Shown one piece after another: positions 45,583 to 54,578 of a stretch of DNA of 64,000 nt. Made by a program: the position numbers and the translations under genes. The notes beneath the pieces were generated by a model, which did not search any database, was not told the DNA's origin, and saw only the letters and a program-made list of their open reading frames with translations. Every line of letters begins with the position of its first letter. Within the stretch, counting starts at the first letter, position 1. The DNA comes from Micavibrio sp. (GTDB lineage Bacteria > Pseudomonadota > Alphaproteobacteria > Micavibrionales > Micavibrionaceae). The DNA lies in NCBI GenBank assembly GCA_026989265.1, contig JALSJP010000001.1, forward strand, positions 186,001 to 250,000. Direction: 5' to 3'.

Positions 45583-46560
45583 CTAATAAGAAGCCATATC
45601 AAAATCTAAGCACACAAATTTATAGCTCTCTGTTATAGCAGCCATAGCCAAGGGCTTTGCGATTGCAGGCTCTATTTCTGGAAGATCCCCGCCCGAAGCA
45701 ACAGCAATCATGCGCCCTGCAGCTTTCGCGCAAGCAACAGATTGATCATAAGATCCGTTCAAACCAATAGCGCGGAAAAAGCGCAAACACCTAGGCTCAA
45801 GCTCTCGCACCAGCTCAACAGGGGCATTTATCGGCATATCATTAGCGGCCAAACCGAAACGCCAATCACTACCCGCAGGAACGCCAAGGCGGATGGCTTC
45901 TTGTGTCATGTTAAATACTACGCGATCAAGATTAGTAGGTAAATCAGACCCCTTAAACACATTACACATGTTAGAAGAGCTTAGAGATATAGCGAGCCTT
46001 TGCCCTGCAATACCGCTAAGCGCAACAATGCAATCACCGATAGACCAGCCCTTGCGCCCTAGCTGATATTGAATGGAAACATCGCATAATTCTTGAGCTG
46101 ATATCTCAAATGCCATGGCCTTTTTAACGCATTCCATAAGCAAGCGCAGCGTCTCCGCTCGCGGAGCGCCCATATCCTCCCACCCAATAATAACATGATG
46201 GAAAACCGTAACAATAAGGTCATGAAGTTCAAAATCACAATCAAGCCATTCCTCAAAGAAAATGCGCGCAGCTAAACGCCCGCGCTCCGTCTCCATATCA
46301 ATAATATGAGCAGGAGGCAGCGCATAAGGTGCAAGCATGCCCTGCGCGGGATGTGTTTCAAGCATAGATGCAAGCTTTTTAAAGCTAGCCTGCATCGCTT
46401 GATCGGGATCATCAAAAAGAAAATATGTCTCGACAAGTACGCCGGCCATATGCTGGATTACCTTCATGCCATCAATGCCACGCTCATGGTCGGCAGCAAG
46501 TTGAATCAATGCGGAATAGAAACGGGAACCCATTTCTGGTTTATTAGTCAGTGCAAACAT
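45583..46560 (-). CDS. conserved-looking protein of unknown function (325 aa)
   Basis: 325 residues, soluble by inspection, largely helical, with no signal peptide or obvious motif. Hydrophobic and charged residues are spaced as in a folded globular protein (FFEEWLDCDFELHDLIVTVF, YQLGRKGWSIGDCIVALSGI). I recognise no family. It is upstream of fabA on the same strand (stop 87 bases from fabA's start), but fabA has its own promoter. Codon use looks like its neighbours. Confidence 0.7.
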   Translation of the reverse strand: MFALTNKPEMGSRFYSALIQLAADHERGIDGMKVIQHMAGVLVETYFLFDDPDQAMQASFKKLASMLETHPAQGMLAPYALPPAHIIDMETERGRLAARIFFEEWLDCDFELHDLIVTVFHHVIIGWEDMGAPRAETLRLLMECVKKAMAFEISAQELCDVSIQYQLGRKGWSIGDCIVALSGIAGQRLAISLSSSNMCNVFKGSDLPTNLDRVVFNMTQEAIRLGVPAGSDWRFGLAANDMPINAPVELVRELEPRCLRFFRAIGLNGSYDQSVACAKAAGRMIAVASGGDLPEIEPAIAKPLAMAAITESYKFVCLDFDMASY

Positions 46561-46659
46561 TTTATATAAGAAACCTATTACAGAATTATTAATAAGGTTA
46601 GAAGGAGGGAAGTTTAGAAAGATTAAAAATACATGCAGCGAAGCGCCACGAATATGATT

Positions 46660-47172
46660 CTAATCAATATTTTCGCTTTCGTAAACACCCCAAAGCAAGT
46701 TTTTTTGCATCCATCCCGAATATCCTGAGACAAAAACCTTACACCAAACGCCCTTGCACTCTTCAATATTAACTTGAGCAAGCGGCTCTAAATACATGGA
46801 AACACGTGATTTTTTACTGTTATCGTAGAACGGCTTTTCATAGGCATATGCGGGGTCAGAGCCTTTGATAATAGCTGTTCTTTTTCCTGATAAAAGAGTA
46901 TGAAAAACCCAGCCAACCTGCCCTTCATGGTCTTTTATCTTCCTCCAGTGATCAAATTCGAGGATAACTTCCACTGGCAATGATTTGCGGTTTAGCGCCC
47001 ATTTGATCGGATATTTTTGCCCTGGCCCTGCCCTTACATTGGTTTTATCTTTTGCTAAAGATACAAAACGCGGCAACTTCAGTCCAGAATTACTGAATAT
47101 ATCATCATTTTTAGCATAGGAATCAGCTCCGAAAACAAGCGTTCCGAAGCATAAAACAAAAGCGAAAAACAT
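46660..47172 (-). CDS. exported SH3-domain protein
   Basis: 170 residues from the ATG at 47172, chosen because AAGG lies six bases upstream; an in-frame GTG at 47190 would overlap aroC. A signal peptide (MFFAFVLCFGTLVFGADSYA) is followed by a bacterial SH3 domain, FVSLAKDKTNVRAGPGQKYP, then EGQVGWVFHTLLSGKR, and a second SH3-like half (NIEECKGVWCKVFVSGYSGW). Exported SH3 domains usually bind cell-wall peptides. The start of the gene is duplicated near 22.15 kb. It follows aroC. Confidence 0.82.
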   Translation of the reverse strand: MFFAFVLCFGTLVFGADSYAKNDDIFSNSGLKLPRFVSLAKDKTNVRAGPGQKYPIKWALNRKSLPVEVILEFDHWRKIKDHEGQVGWVFHTLLSGKRTAIIKGSDPAYAYEKPFYDNSKKSRVSMYLEPLAQVNIEECKGVWCKVFVSGYSGWMQKNLLWGVYESENID

Positions 47173-47176
47173 ATTT
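47137..47176. repeat. 40-bp exact duplicate (copy 2, in the SH3 gene)
   Basis: Identical to 22149-22188. Here the sequence encodes the start codon and signal peptide of the SH3-domain protein; it is presumably the source copy. Confidence 0.85.
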
Positions 47177-47180
47177 AACC

Positions 47181-48266
47181 TTATAAACACTGCGCTTTAT
47201 GCCTTAACCAATGATCAGCAAGCACACAAGCCATCATAGCCTCGACGACAGGAACGCCGCGAATGCCAACACAAGGATCATGGCGCCCTTTTGTTATTAT
47301 ATCCGTCTCATTACCATTAATGTCAATGGTTTTGCGCGGAGTTAGGATAGAGCTTGTTGGCTTAAACGCTACCCTTGCTATAATATCTTGACCAGAAGAT
47401 ATCCCGCCCAATATTCCGCCTGCATTATTGCTTTGGAATTCGGGGTTTCCATCTTTGCCCGCGCGGATTTCATCCGCATTATCAATCCCTCCAATAGATA
47501 CACAATCAAAGCCATTGCCAATTTCCACGGCTTTGGCTGCATTAATGCTCATCATTGCTTTTGCGATATCTGCGTCAAGCTTATCATAAACAGGCGCGCC
47601 AAGCCCCGCAGGAATACCGCTAACATGCACCTCCACAAGCGCACCCGCGCTAGAGCCATTTTTACGGATATCATCAAGATAGCCTGCCCAATTCTCGGCT
47701 GCATTAGAATCAGGGCAGAAAAATGGATTTTGTCCTACCTGATCCCAATTCCAGTTATCTTGATTAATTTTTTTTGTTCCGATCTGAACCACGCACGCGC
47801 GTATTTTTATATGCTCGCCTATTTGATGCTCTAACATTTTGCGAGCCACTGCTCCCGCCGCCACTCTCATAGCAGTTTCACGCGCAGAAGAACGCCCACC
47901 GCCGCGATAATCGCGGATGCCATATTTTGCTTGATAAGTAAAATCAGCATGCGCTGGACGGAATTTATCTTTTATACCGCCGTAATCCTTAGATTTTTGA
48001 TCGGTATTATGGATCAGCAAGCCAATCGGCGTTCCTGTGGTTTTGCCCTCAAACACGCCAGATAATATCTGCACCTTGTCTGACTCTTTGCGCTGCGTAG
48101 TATGGCGAGATTGCGCAGGTTTGCGTTGATCCAAAAATTGCTGGATATAACCCTCATCCAAATCAATATTTGGCGGCACGCCATCAACCACGCAGCCAAT
48201 CGCCGCCCCATGGCTCTCACCAAAAGTAGTATATTGAAATAATGTTCCGAAATGATTACCTGACAT
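47181..48266 (-). CDS. aroC: chorismate synthase
   Basis: Last step of the shikimate pathway, EPSP to chorismate, requiring reduced FMN. 361 residues. The three family signatures are present: [17 protein letters not shown], the middle [20 protein letters not shown], and [18 protein letters not shown] towards the end. Length is typical. It is first in a short minus-strand run with the SH3 gene and divergent from the 197-residue gene. Confidence 0.97.
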   Translation of the reverse strand: MSGNHFGTLFQYTTFGESHGAAIGCVVDGVPPNIDLDEGYIQQFLDQRKPAQSRHTTQRKESDKVQILSGVFEGKTTGTPIGLLIHNTDQKSKDYGGIKDKFRPAHADFTYQAKYGIRDYRGGGRSSARETAMRVAAGAVARKMLEHQIGEHIKIRACVVQIGTKKINQDNWNWDQVGQNPFFCPDSNAAENWAGYLDDIRKNGSSAGALVEVHVSGIPAGLGAPVYDKLDADIAKAMMSINAAKAVEIGNGFDCVSIGGIDNADEIRAGKDGNPEFQSNNAGGILGGISSGQDIIARVAFKPTSSILTPRKTIDINGNETDIITKGRHDPCVGIRGVPVVEAMMACVLADHWLRHKAQCL

Positions 48267-48309
48267 ACGCGCAGTTTAAACACTTATAATATAATTTAAA
48301 ACAAGTTTT

Positions 48310-48338
48310 TTGACAATTTATTTACATTAAAGTACTTT
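48310..48338 (+). promoter_or_regulatory. possible promoter of the 197-residue gene
   Basis: A consensus TTGACA (310-315), 17 bases and a weak TACTTT (333-338) precede the gene by 70 bases. The leader holds GTGTGCTACAC, a small inverted repeat, and AAGGGAG before the ATG. Confidence 0.35.
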
Positions 48339-48408
48339 TTTCTTGCGCTCTCACTGGAGGCTATGTAAATATACGTGTGTGCTACACATAAAAAGGGAGT
48401 AAGCTTAT

Positions 48409-49002
48409 ATGTCAGAAAACAATACCATTCAAAATATCATTGACATGGCACCTAATAATATAGACCCGCAACACCCAATAGGCAGCTCTATATTAAAGAG
48501 AGTATCAAATAAAGAGAGACACTCTCCTGAAATATGTCTGGCATGGGCAGATCGACTTTTAAGTAAAAAAGATGAAGGTGAAAAATACCTTAACGCTGGT
48601 TCTGACTGGCTTGGCAGATCTATGGACAATGCAGAGCTAGATAGAAAACCAGATGCGCTATTTATTAAAGCTGAAAAATTAGCTGAAAAGCATTTTAACC
48701 AAGATACCGTTGTTACAGTATTAGAGCGAGCAATAAAGCATTGCCCTAGTGATAACAGAATAAAAGACATGCTAATAAATGAAAGTTATAAACTTGCCAA
48801 AGCACAATTAAAAAATAATGCTCCAACAGTAGCAAAAGAAACAATAGACAGACTTATAGAACTCGTGCCAGAAACTCTCGAATATAAAGGAATAATTGCA
48901 ATATTAAATAAGGCTAATGCAGAAATTAATACTTGCTATGATACAAACCATACGCAAGAGCAGAGCGAACATCATCAATCTTTTCAAGAATACGAAGCAT
49001 AA
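48409..49002 (+). CDS. helical repeat-like cytosolic protein, unrecognised
   Basis: 197 residues with no signal or membrane segment. The helix pattern (PEICLAWADRLLSK, DALFIKAEKLAEKHFNQDTV, TVLERAIKHCPSDNRIKDML, VAKETIDRLIELVPETLEYK) resembles TPR-type repeats, which mediate protein contacts, but the consensus is weak. It has a strong ribosome site, AAGGGAG. It is convergent with the thioesterase gene, seven bases apart. Confidence 0.55.
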   Translation: MSENNTIQNIIDMAPNNIDPQHPIGSSILKRVSNKERHSPEICLAWADRLLSKKDEGEKYLNAGSDWLGRSMDNAELDRKPDALFIKAEKLAEKHFNQDTVVTVLERAIKHCPSDNRIKDMLINESYKLAKAQLKNNAPTVAKETIDRLIELVPETLEYKGIIAILNKANAEINTCYDTNHTQEQSEHHQSFQEYEA

Positions 49003-49009
49003 ATAACGC

Positions 49010-49471
49010 CTACTTTATAATAACAGCATCTTTTTGAGCTGAAAGAGTGCCTTGCTCTATCACTGCCATGGTAATTCGGCTTATAGCTGTGCGTTTACCT
49101 GTGGCTTCCTCGCTCATATCAATTTGCCAGACTTGAGTTCTGCGCCCGATATGAAGCGGACTGCATTTACCAATAACATAGCCATTAGTTACCGCGCGTA
49201 TATGATTTACATTAATTTCAAGCCCAACGGCTCTATGAGTTTCAGGATTGATAGTCATCCAAGCAGCAACGCTGCCCAAAGTTTCTGCCAAAACGCAAGA
49301 TGCGCCGCCGTGAAGAATGCCAAATGGCTGGGTTGTTCTGTGATCTACAGGAATGCGCCCGCTCAAAAAACCCTCACCAATTTCAAGGAATTCAAAGCCG
49401 ATATGCTCACCCATATTTGCATTACGCAAACCTTCGAGATAATTGACGCTGTAATCTTTAAACCAGATCAT
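49010..49471 (-). CDS. PaaI-family hot-dog thioesterase
   Basis: 153 residues with the hot-dog thioesterase pattern: MGEHIGFEFLEIGEGFLSGR, HRTTQPFGILHGGASCVLAE with the HGG turn, and a C-terminal QVWQIDMSEEATGKRTAISR. Such enzymes hydrolyse acyl-CoAs; the substrate is unknown. Its ATG overlaps the YciI stop by one base, and fabI copy 2 is upstream, so a lipid-related transcript is likely. Confidence 0.85.
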   Translation of the reverse strand: MIWFKDYSVNYLEGLRNANMGEHIGFEFLEIGEGFLSGRIPVDHRTTQPFGILHGGASCVLAETLGSVAAWMTINPETHRAVGLEINVNHIRAVTNGYVIGKCSPLHIGRRTQVWQIDMSEEATGKRTAISRITMAVIEQGTLSAQKDAVIIK

Positions 49472-49776
49472 TATTCAAAAAGCTTTTCAAATCTTGGCGC
49501 AACTTTTGCGTCATAAATTTCGATGTTTTTCCAGACATGTCCCGTGACATATGGCTCATTTTCAAGCCATGAGTTAAGCTCTACCCTAGTTGGAAAATCC
49601 ACAAGCATGATAGAGCCGCACATATTACCTTGATCATCCAAAATAGCAGTTGCCATCAAGAAATTGCCTTTTTCTGAATATATTTCAACTTGCTTTAAAT
49701 GCTCATCGCGGGCAGAAGTGCGGCGCTCTAAAGCCCCGTCGTCACTTCCATCTTTTCCTATTACAATGAATCGCAT
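49471..49776 (-). CDS. YciI-like protein
   Basis: 101 residues of the YciI family (ferredoxin-like fold). MRFIVIGKDGSDDGALERRT, then DEHLKQVEIYSEKGN, and WLENEPYVTGHVWKNIEIY match the family; the conserved His-Asp pair is in the middle region. Biochemical roles of the family are poorly known. It lies between fabI copy 2 (five bases) and the thioesterase gene. Confidence 0.85.
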   Translation of the reverse strand: MRFIVIGKDGSDDGALERRTSARDEHLKQVEIYSEKGNFLMATAILDDQGNMCGSIMLVDFPTRVELNSWLENEPYVTGHVWKNIEIYDAKVAPRFEKLFE

Positions 49777-49781
49777 AGATA

Positions 49782-50621
49782 TTATTCCTCAGGCTTTGGC
49801 TTCATACTAGCGAGTAATTCAGCAGTTTCAGCCACGCTATCCACGGCAAGCATTCCAACTGTGTGATAACCACTATCGACATGCAATATTTCGCCAGTAA
49901 CGCCGCTACCAAGATCAGAAAGCAAGAACAAACCAGACTTACCGACATCACCAATAGTCACATTGCGCTTTAATGGCGCGTTAAGCTCATTCCATTTCAA
50001 GATAAAGCGGAAATCACCGATACCGCTTGCCGCCAAAGTCTTGATTGGCCCTGCCGATATAGCATTAACGCGGATATTATCCTTACCAAGATCATTCGCC
50101 AAATACTTAACGCTTGCCTCAAGTGCGGCTTTTGCCACGCCCATAACATTATAATGTGGCATGACTTGCTCTGCCCCATAATAGGTAAGAGTTAGCAATG
50201 ATCCGCCATCTGTCATCAACGGCGCTGCACGCTGAGCTACTGCTGTGAAGGAATAAACCGATATATCCATAGTGCGTAAAAAATTATCACGGCTAGTATT
50301 CAAATAAAGCCCATCCAGCTCATTCTTGTCAGAAAATGCGATAGCATGAACAACAAAATCAATTTTGCCCCAACGTGATTCTATCTCGGAAAAAGCAGCA
50401 TCAATGCTCGCCTCATCAGTAACATCACAAGGAAGTAATATATCAGAACCTACGCGCTCTGCCAAAGGCTTAACCCGCTTAAGCAAAGCATCACCCTGAT
50501 AAGTAAAGGCAAGCTCCGCGCCATTAGCGGCGGCAGCCTCAGCAATTCCCCAAGCAATAGAGCGCTCATTTGCTACGCCCATTATAAGTCCACGTTTACC
50601 TTTTAAAAAATCACTATTCAT
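49782..50621 (-). CDS. fabI: enoyl-[acyl-carrier-protein] reductase FabI (copy 2)
   Basis: 279 residues, same fold and motifs as copy 1: GLIMGVANERSIAWGIAEAA and TYYGAEQVMPHYNVMGVAKA with the catalytic tyrosine and lysine. It differs from copy 1 throughout and has a longer C terminus (SVAETAELLASMKPKPEE), so the duplication is old rather than recent. This copy heads a fabI-yciI-thioesterase run, while copy 1 is with fabA-fabB. Either could be the main elongation enzyme. Confidence 0.93.
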   Translation of the reverse strand: MNSDFLKGKRGLIMGVANERSIAWGIAEAAAANGAELAFTYQGDALLKRVKPLAERVGSDILLPCDVTDEASIDAAFSEIESRWGKIDFVVHAIAFSDKNELDGLYLNTSRDNFLRTMDISVYSFTAVAQRAAPLMTDGGSLLTLTYYGAEQVMPHYNVMGVAKAALEASVKYLANDLGKDNIRVNAISAGPIKTLAASGIGDFRFILKWNELNAPLKRNVTIGDVGKSGLFLLSDLGSGVTGEILHVDSGYHTVGMLAVDSVAETAELLASMKPKPEE

Positions 50622-50680
50622 TATATTTCTTCTTACTTATTTGTAGTGTTAAACATTTTGTATATCCTACACATTTAAAC

Positions 50681-50708
50681 TTAGCAGTCTAGAAAAACCT
50701 GCTATAAT
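50681..50708 (+). promoter_or_regulatory. promoter that fixes the start of the 452-residue gene
   Basis: TTAGCA (681-686), a 16-base spacer and a perfect TATAAT (703-708). The first in-frame ATG (50707) overlaps this -10 box and so cannot be in the mRNA. The next ATG at 50734 has GGATA upstream and is the likely start. Confidence 0.55.
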
Positions 50709-50733
50709 GCCGCCAAATAAATGGATACATAAA

Positions 50734-52092
50734 ATGCCAATAAATCATAATATCGCAAAACACATATGCAACGTAGTAAGAAGGCAAGTGCAAAGCGCCT
50801 ACCCTGACCTTTATTTGGAATTCATACTTCATGAAGAAGGCAAAAGAAGTGATGCGTTTGAAAAAGAAGAAAAGAGAATAAGCGAGCTTCCTGCTGGGTC
50901 TTACATGATTGACTATGTGCAAAACGCCGATATTTGCAAAATATTAAAAAAGAATAACTCATGTTTTGTTGCAATATCAAGTCATACAACTCATGGGTTT
51001 ATGGGGTTTTTCAAAAATAATAACTATATTGCATTATGCTTTATCAATTATGATCAATTTGACAGTGAAGATCACTTAAGAAACCAAGTTTTTCATATTG
51101 CATGGCATGCTATAGATACTTATCAATCAAATATAATTAAAGATAATATATTAAAATCAACCGCCACCAAAAAACAAATATACCACAATAACTTAATGGC
51201 TGATATTTTTTCTGCCTCAGTGCAATTACTGCAAGGACGCAAAGATGCAATGTTGTCGCTAGCAAGGCAAAGAATTAATGAGACACTTACCCCTAAAACA
51301 GGTGTTTTTACAGAAAAATTTCCCTATCCAGTATGCTTAGATACCCTAGGTTTTATGTTCGATAATAATATAGATCAATATAAAAATAGTAAAAACCCTG
51401 TAATAAACGCCCTAAACATAGCCGATAAAATTGGCAAAACATTTGGAGATGCCACTATAAAACAATGGAATAGTTTCTGCTTTCCAGCGCAGGAAATGGC
51501 TTGGTCTGGCTATTCTCCTAATATAATTTTAGGTGCGGCATTATATACTAGCGAAAGCCCATATGTGCAATCTATCGCTGACCTGATAGCAGATAGAGCA
51601 GATATAAAGCCTGAAACCGTTACATATTTGCAAGATTACAACCCATTTGCCGATAACCAAACAAATGAAAACCTGCACAAAAAACAATGTGAAGAGCTTA
51701 TATGCAGCTTGCTGGGTAAGGTGAAAGAAAATGGTGATTACAAAATTTTAATAGAGATAGCGAAAAAGCAAAATAACTATTTATTAGAAAAATCGCCTAT
51801 GGGCTGGTGCGCGGCGGCATTAATTGCTGCTGCAAATGTGATAAAAGAAAACACAGAAGATAAAATAACAAGCGATATATTGAGCCAAGCGAGGAAAGCT
51901 TTCGATGATGAAGCAGCCTCTTTGCCATGGGGTACGCTAGCGAATTTTTCAAGAATAAAATTTCAATATATGCGCAGCAATGCAGCCCCCAATATATCGG
52001 ATATAGCGCTAATAGCTAGCAGCCGTGACGAATATCTCTCTATTTATAGAGCCATATCCGCCGTGCAAGATTCTCCTGATATAACTAGTTAA
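50734..52092 (+). CDS. unrecognised cytosolic protein (452 aa)
   Basis: 452 residues from 50734, a start chosen because the earlier ATG lies in the promoter. No signal peptide, membrane segment or well-known motif. The N-terminal part (about 1-160) is mixed alpha/beta and includes QVFHIAWHAIDTYQSN, a histidine pair that might be a metal site. The rest is helical. The hydrophobic pattern is consistent with a folded enzyme or repeat protein, but no function is inferred. It overlaps the end of the convergent 17-kDa antigen-like gene by eight bases. Confidence 0.65.
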   Translation: MPINHNIAKHICNVVRRQVQSAYPDLYLEFILHEEGKRSDAFEKEEKRISELPAGSYMIDYVQNADICKILKKNNSCFVAISSHTTHGFMGFFKNNNYIALCFINYDQFDSEDHLRNQVFHIAWHAIDTYQSNIIKDNILKSTATKKQIYHNNLMADIFSASVQLLQGRKDAMLSLARQRINETLTPKTGVFTEKFPYPVCLDTLGFMFDNNIDQYKNSKNPVINALNIADKIGKTFGDATIKQWNSFCFPAQEMAWSGYSPNIILGAALYTSESPYVQSIADLIADRADIKPETVTYLQDYNPFADNQTNENLHKKQCEELICSLLGKVKENGDYKILIEIAKKQNNYLLEKSPMGWCAAALIAAANVIKENTEDKITSDILSQARKAFDDEAASLPWGTLANFSRIKFQYMRSNAAPNISDIALIASSRDEYLSIYRAISAVQDSPDITS

Positions 52093-52561
52093 CAATTTCC
52101 CAACTACCGTCTGGTTGCTGGCAAGCTGTTCCGTAAGCTGTTTCTTCTTGCCCGCCAACATATATTGTTTGTTGATATTCACGGCAATATTTACCACTTG
52201 CGGATTGCCCCTCACGAGTTGCAACAACCGTTCCAGAATTACCGCTTTCAGGGTTGTTCCATGAGATAGGCTCGCCTATTGGCGCGCTTTGTGCTTGATA
52301 GGTTGCATTAGATAATTGCGCTCTATCAGCATTATCCAAGGATTTGCCGATCTCGCTTCCTACTAATGCCCCTAGCAATGCGCCCGCACCAGTAGCCCAA
52401 AGCTGACCAGAGCCACCGCCGACTTGCGATCCAACGATGCCGCCAAGGATAGCTCCCCCGCCAGTACCAAGCAATTGTTTATTACCCTGACCTTGCAATG
52501 TTTGACATGCGCCAAGTGCAAAAGTTGAGACAACCATCATTAAAACTGCTAATTTTTTCAT
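52085..52561 (-). CDS. 17-kDa surface-antigen-like glycine-zipper lipoprotein
   Basis: 158 residues from the ATG at 52561, with AAAGGTAG upstream. The lipoprotein signal ends in lipobox LGAC (ALGACQTL). A glycine-zipper region (GGGAILGGIVGSQVGGGSGQ, then GALLGALVGSEIGKSLD) follows, and the C-terminal domain has GKYCREYQQTIYVGGQEETA with a cysteine pair. This matches the outer-membrane 17-kDa antigen family (RT0821/Lpp0805). The role is structural or unknown. It is divergent from htpG. Confidence 0.87.
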   Translation of the reverse strand: MKKLAVLMMVVSTFALGACQTLQGQGNKQLLGTGGGAILGGIVGSQVGGGSGQLWATGAGALLGALVGSEIGKSLDNADRAQLSNATYQAQSAPIGEPISWNNPESGNSGTVVATREGQSASGKYCREYQQTIYVGGQEETAYGTACQQPDGSWEIVN

Positions 52562-52584
52562 CAAATTCTACCTTTATTACTAGA

Positions 52585-52613
52585 TTGATATTTCTAACCG
52601 AGCAGTATATACA
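52585..52613 (+). promoter_or_regulatory. promoter of htpG
   Basis: TTGATA (585-590), a 17-base spacer and TATACA (608-613) lie 45 bases before the htpG start, in the 96-base gap shared with the divergent lipoprotein gene. This is a vegetative-type promoter; I see no sigma-32-type consensus. Confidence 0.5.
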
Positions 52614-52657
52614 ATATGAAATAAATTCATAGATCAAAAAATATATGGAGTAGAAAT

Positions 52658-54574
52658 ATGAGCGCACAAGAAAAACACATAGAGCAAGAGCAGCAACCAT
52701 TTAATGCAGATGTAGCAAGATTGTTAGATATTGTTGCGCACGCGCTCTATACCGATCATGATGTTTTCCTGCGCGAACTTATCTCTAATTCCGCCGATGC
52801 ATGTGACCGCCTGCGCTATGACGCTATTGCAAATCCTGAGCTTATAAGTGACAACCCCGATTTTCGTATATGCGTATATAAGGACACGACGACGCGCACC
52901 CTTACACTTGTGGATAACGGGATTGGCATGAGCCATGATGAGCTAGCCGATAATTTAGGCACTATTGCAAAATCTGGCACAGCCGCGCTTATGGAGCAAA
53001 TGAAAGATGCTAAGGGTGATGACAAACTCAAACTAATTGGGCAGTTTGGCGTTGGGTTTTACGCTAGCTATATGGTGGCTAGCAAAATACAAGTCGTAAG
53101 CCGCAAAGCTGGGTCTGATAAAATTTGGCTGTGGGAATCAGATGGTAAATCTGGCTTTTCTATACGTGAACCTAACGAAATAGAAATAGCAAGGCTTGAT
53201 GGCGGGCGCGGCACAGCCATTACTTTGGATATAAAAGATGAGGCGTGCGAGTTCCTTTTAGATCAAAAAATCACTGATACGGTTAAGGAATATTCCGATC
53301 ATATAAGTGTGTCAATTTTCCTTGGCGCGCCAAGCATTGTCGCCAAAGATAAAGACGCTAAGGCTATAAACAGTGCTTCCGCCCTTTGGATGAAGCCAAA
53401 AAGCGATATAACGGATGAGGATTATATCAATTTCTACAAACACCTCACCTCTAATATTGACGAACCTGTTATGACTTCTCATTGGAAATCAGAAGGCACG
53501 ATAGAGTTTACCTCACTGCTATATGTTCCGATGATGCGCCCGTGGGATTTGTTTGATCCATCGCGCAAAAACTCGGTTAAGCTCTATGTGCGCCGAATTT
53601 TTATAACGGATAATATGGACACATTAATGTATCCATGGCTGCGCTTTGTTCGCGGAATAATAGATAGTGAGGATTTGCCGCTTAACATCAGTCGTGAAAC
53701 TCTGCAATATAACCTTACGATTGAGAAGATTAAAAATGCCGTAGCGCGGCGTATTCTTGGTGATTTGGATAAATTATCACGTAATGATGAGGCTGGATTT
53801 GCTGCATTTTGGAATCAGTTTGGCCCCGCCCTAAAAGAAGGGCTATATGACGCGCCAAACCATCAAGCCGCCATATTAAAAGTATGCCGCTTTTACTCCT
53901 CCCATGATGATGGCGAAAAATTCACCACCTTAGAAGAATATGTAGAGCGCATGAAAGACGGGCAAGAAGACATATATTATATCAGCGGCGATAACGTGCA
54001 AAGCATAAAGAACAGCCCACAAATAGAAGGGCTAAAATCCCGCGGTCTAGAAGTTTTATTTTTCACCGATACTGTTGATGATTTTTGGTTGCAAAGCGTC
54101 CTTGATTATAAAGGCAAGCCGTTCAAATCAATTACAAAAGGTGATATTGATCTTGAAAAGTTCGAGAGCGATAAACAAGATGAGGAAAAACCTGAAGAAA
54201 ATAACGATGAAATAAATGACTTTATTACAAAAATGCAAGATATATTAGATGGTAAAATCCATAATATCCGCAAGTCATCGCGCCTTACAAACTCCCCCGT
54301 ATGCCTTGTCGCACCAGAGGAAGGCGTGGACATGCATATGGAAAAAGTCTTAAAAATTAATCAAAAATATCAAGGCAGCACAAAACCAGTGCTTGAGATT
54401 AACGCAGATCATGAGCTAATTAAAAAACTTGCTGCCGCATGTTCCAAAGGTGATAACATTGATGACGCGGCATATTTGCTGCTGGATCAAGCCAAAATTA
54501 TTCAAGGATCGCCAATTGATGATATGGCGGAATTTACCCGTAGAATGTCAGAGTTTATGCAAAAAGCCGTGTGA
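52658..54574 (+). CDS. htpG: molecular chaperone HtpG (Hsp90)
   Basis: Bacterial Hsp90. 638 residues with the GHKL ATPase N-terminal domain: DVFLRELISNSADACDRLRY, VDNGIGMSHDEL, and GQFGVGFYASYMVASK as the ATP lid. The middle domain follows (LPLNISRETLQ), and the C-terminal dimerisation domain is present (RLTNSPVCLVAPEEGVDMHM). A central acidic stretch (DKQDEEKPEENNDEI) links the middle and C-terminal domains. TGGAG lies nine bases before the start. It is convergent with the 468-residue gene. Confidence 0.96.
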   Translation: MSAQEKHIEQEQQPFNADVARLLDIVAHALYTDHDVFLRELISNSADACDRLRYDAIANPELISDNPDFRICVYKDTTTRTLTLVDNGIGMSHDELADNLGTIAKSGTAALMEQMKDAKGDDKLKLIGQFGVGFYASYMVASKIQVVSRKAGSDKIWLWESDGKSGFSIREPNEIEIARLDGGRGTAITLDIKDEACEFLLDQKITDTVKEYSDHISVSIFLGAPSIVAKDKDAKAINSASALWMKPKSDITDEDYINFYKHLTSNIDEPVMTSHWKSEGTIEFTSLLYVPMMRPWDLFDPSRKNSVKLYVRRIFITDNMDTLMYPWLRFVRGIIDSEDLPLNISRETLQYNLTIEKIKNAVARRILGDLDKLSRNDEAGFAAFWNQFGPALKEGLYDAPNHQAAILKVCRFYSSHDDGEKFTTLEEYVERMKDGQEDIYYISGDNVQSIKNSPQIEGLKSRGLEVLFFTDTVDDFWLQSVLDYKGKPFKSITKGDIDLEKFESDKQDEEKPEENNDEINDFITKMQDILDGKIHNIRKSSRLTNSPVCLVAPEEGVDMHMEKVLKINQKYQGSTKPVLEINADHELIKKLAAACSKGDNIDDAAYLLLDQAKIIQGSPIDDMAEFTRRMSEFMQKAV

Positions 54575-54578
54575 TCTG

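Noticed and set aside
50707-50733. ATG at 50707 as start of the 452-residue protein
   Set aside because: It overlaps a perfect TATAAT -10 box, so it would not be in the transcript; the ATG at 50734 fits better.
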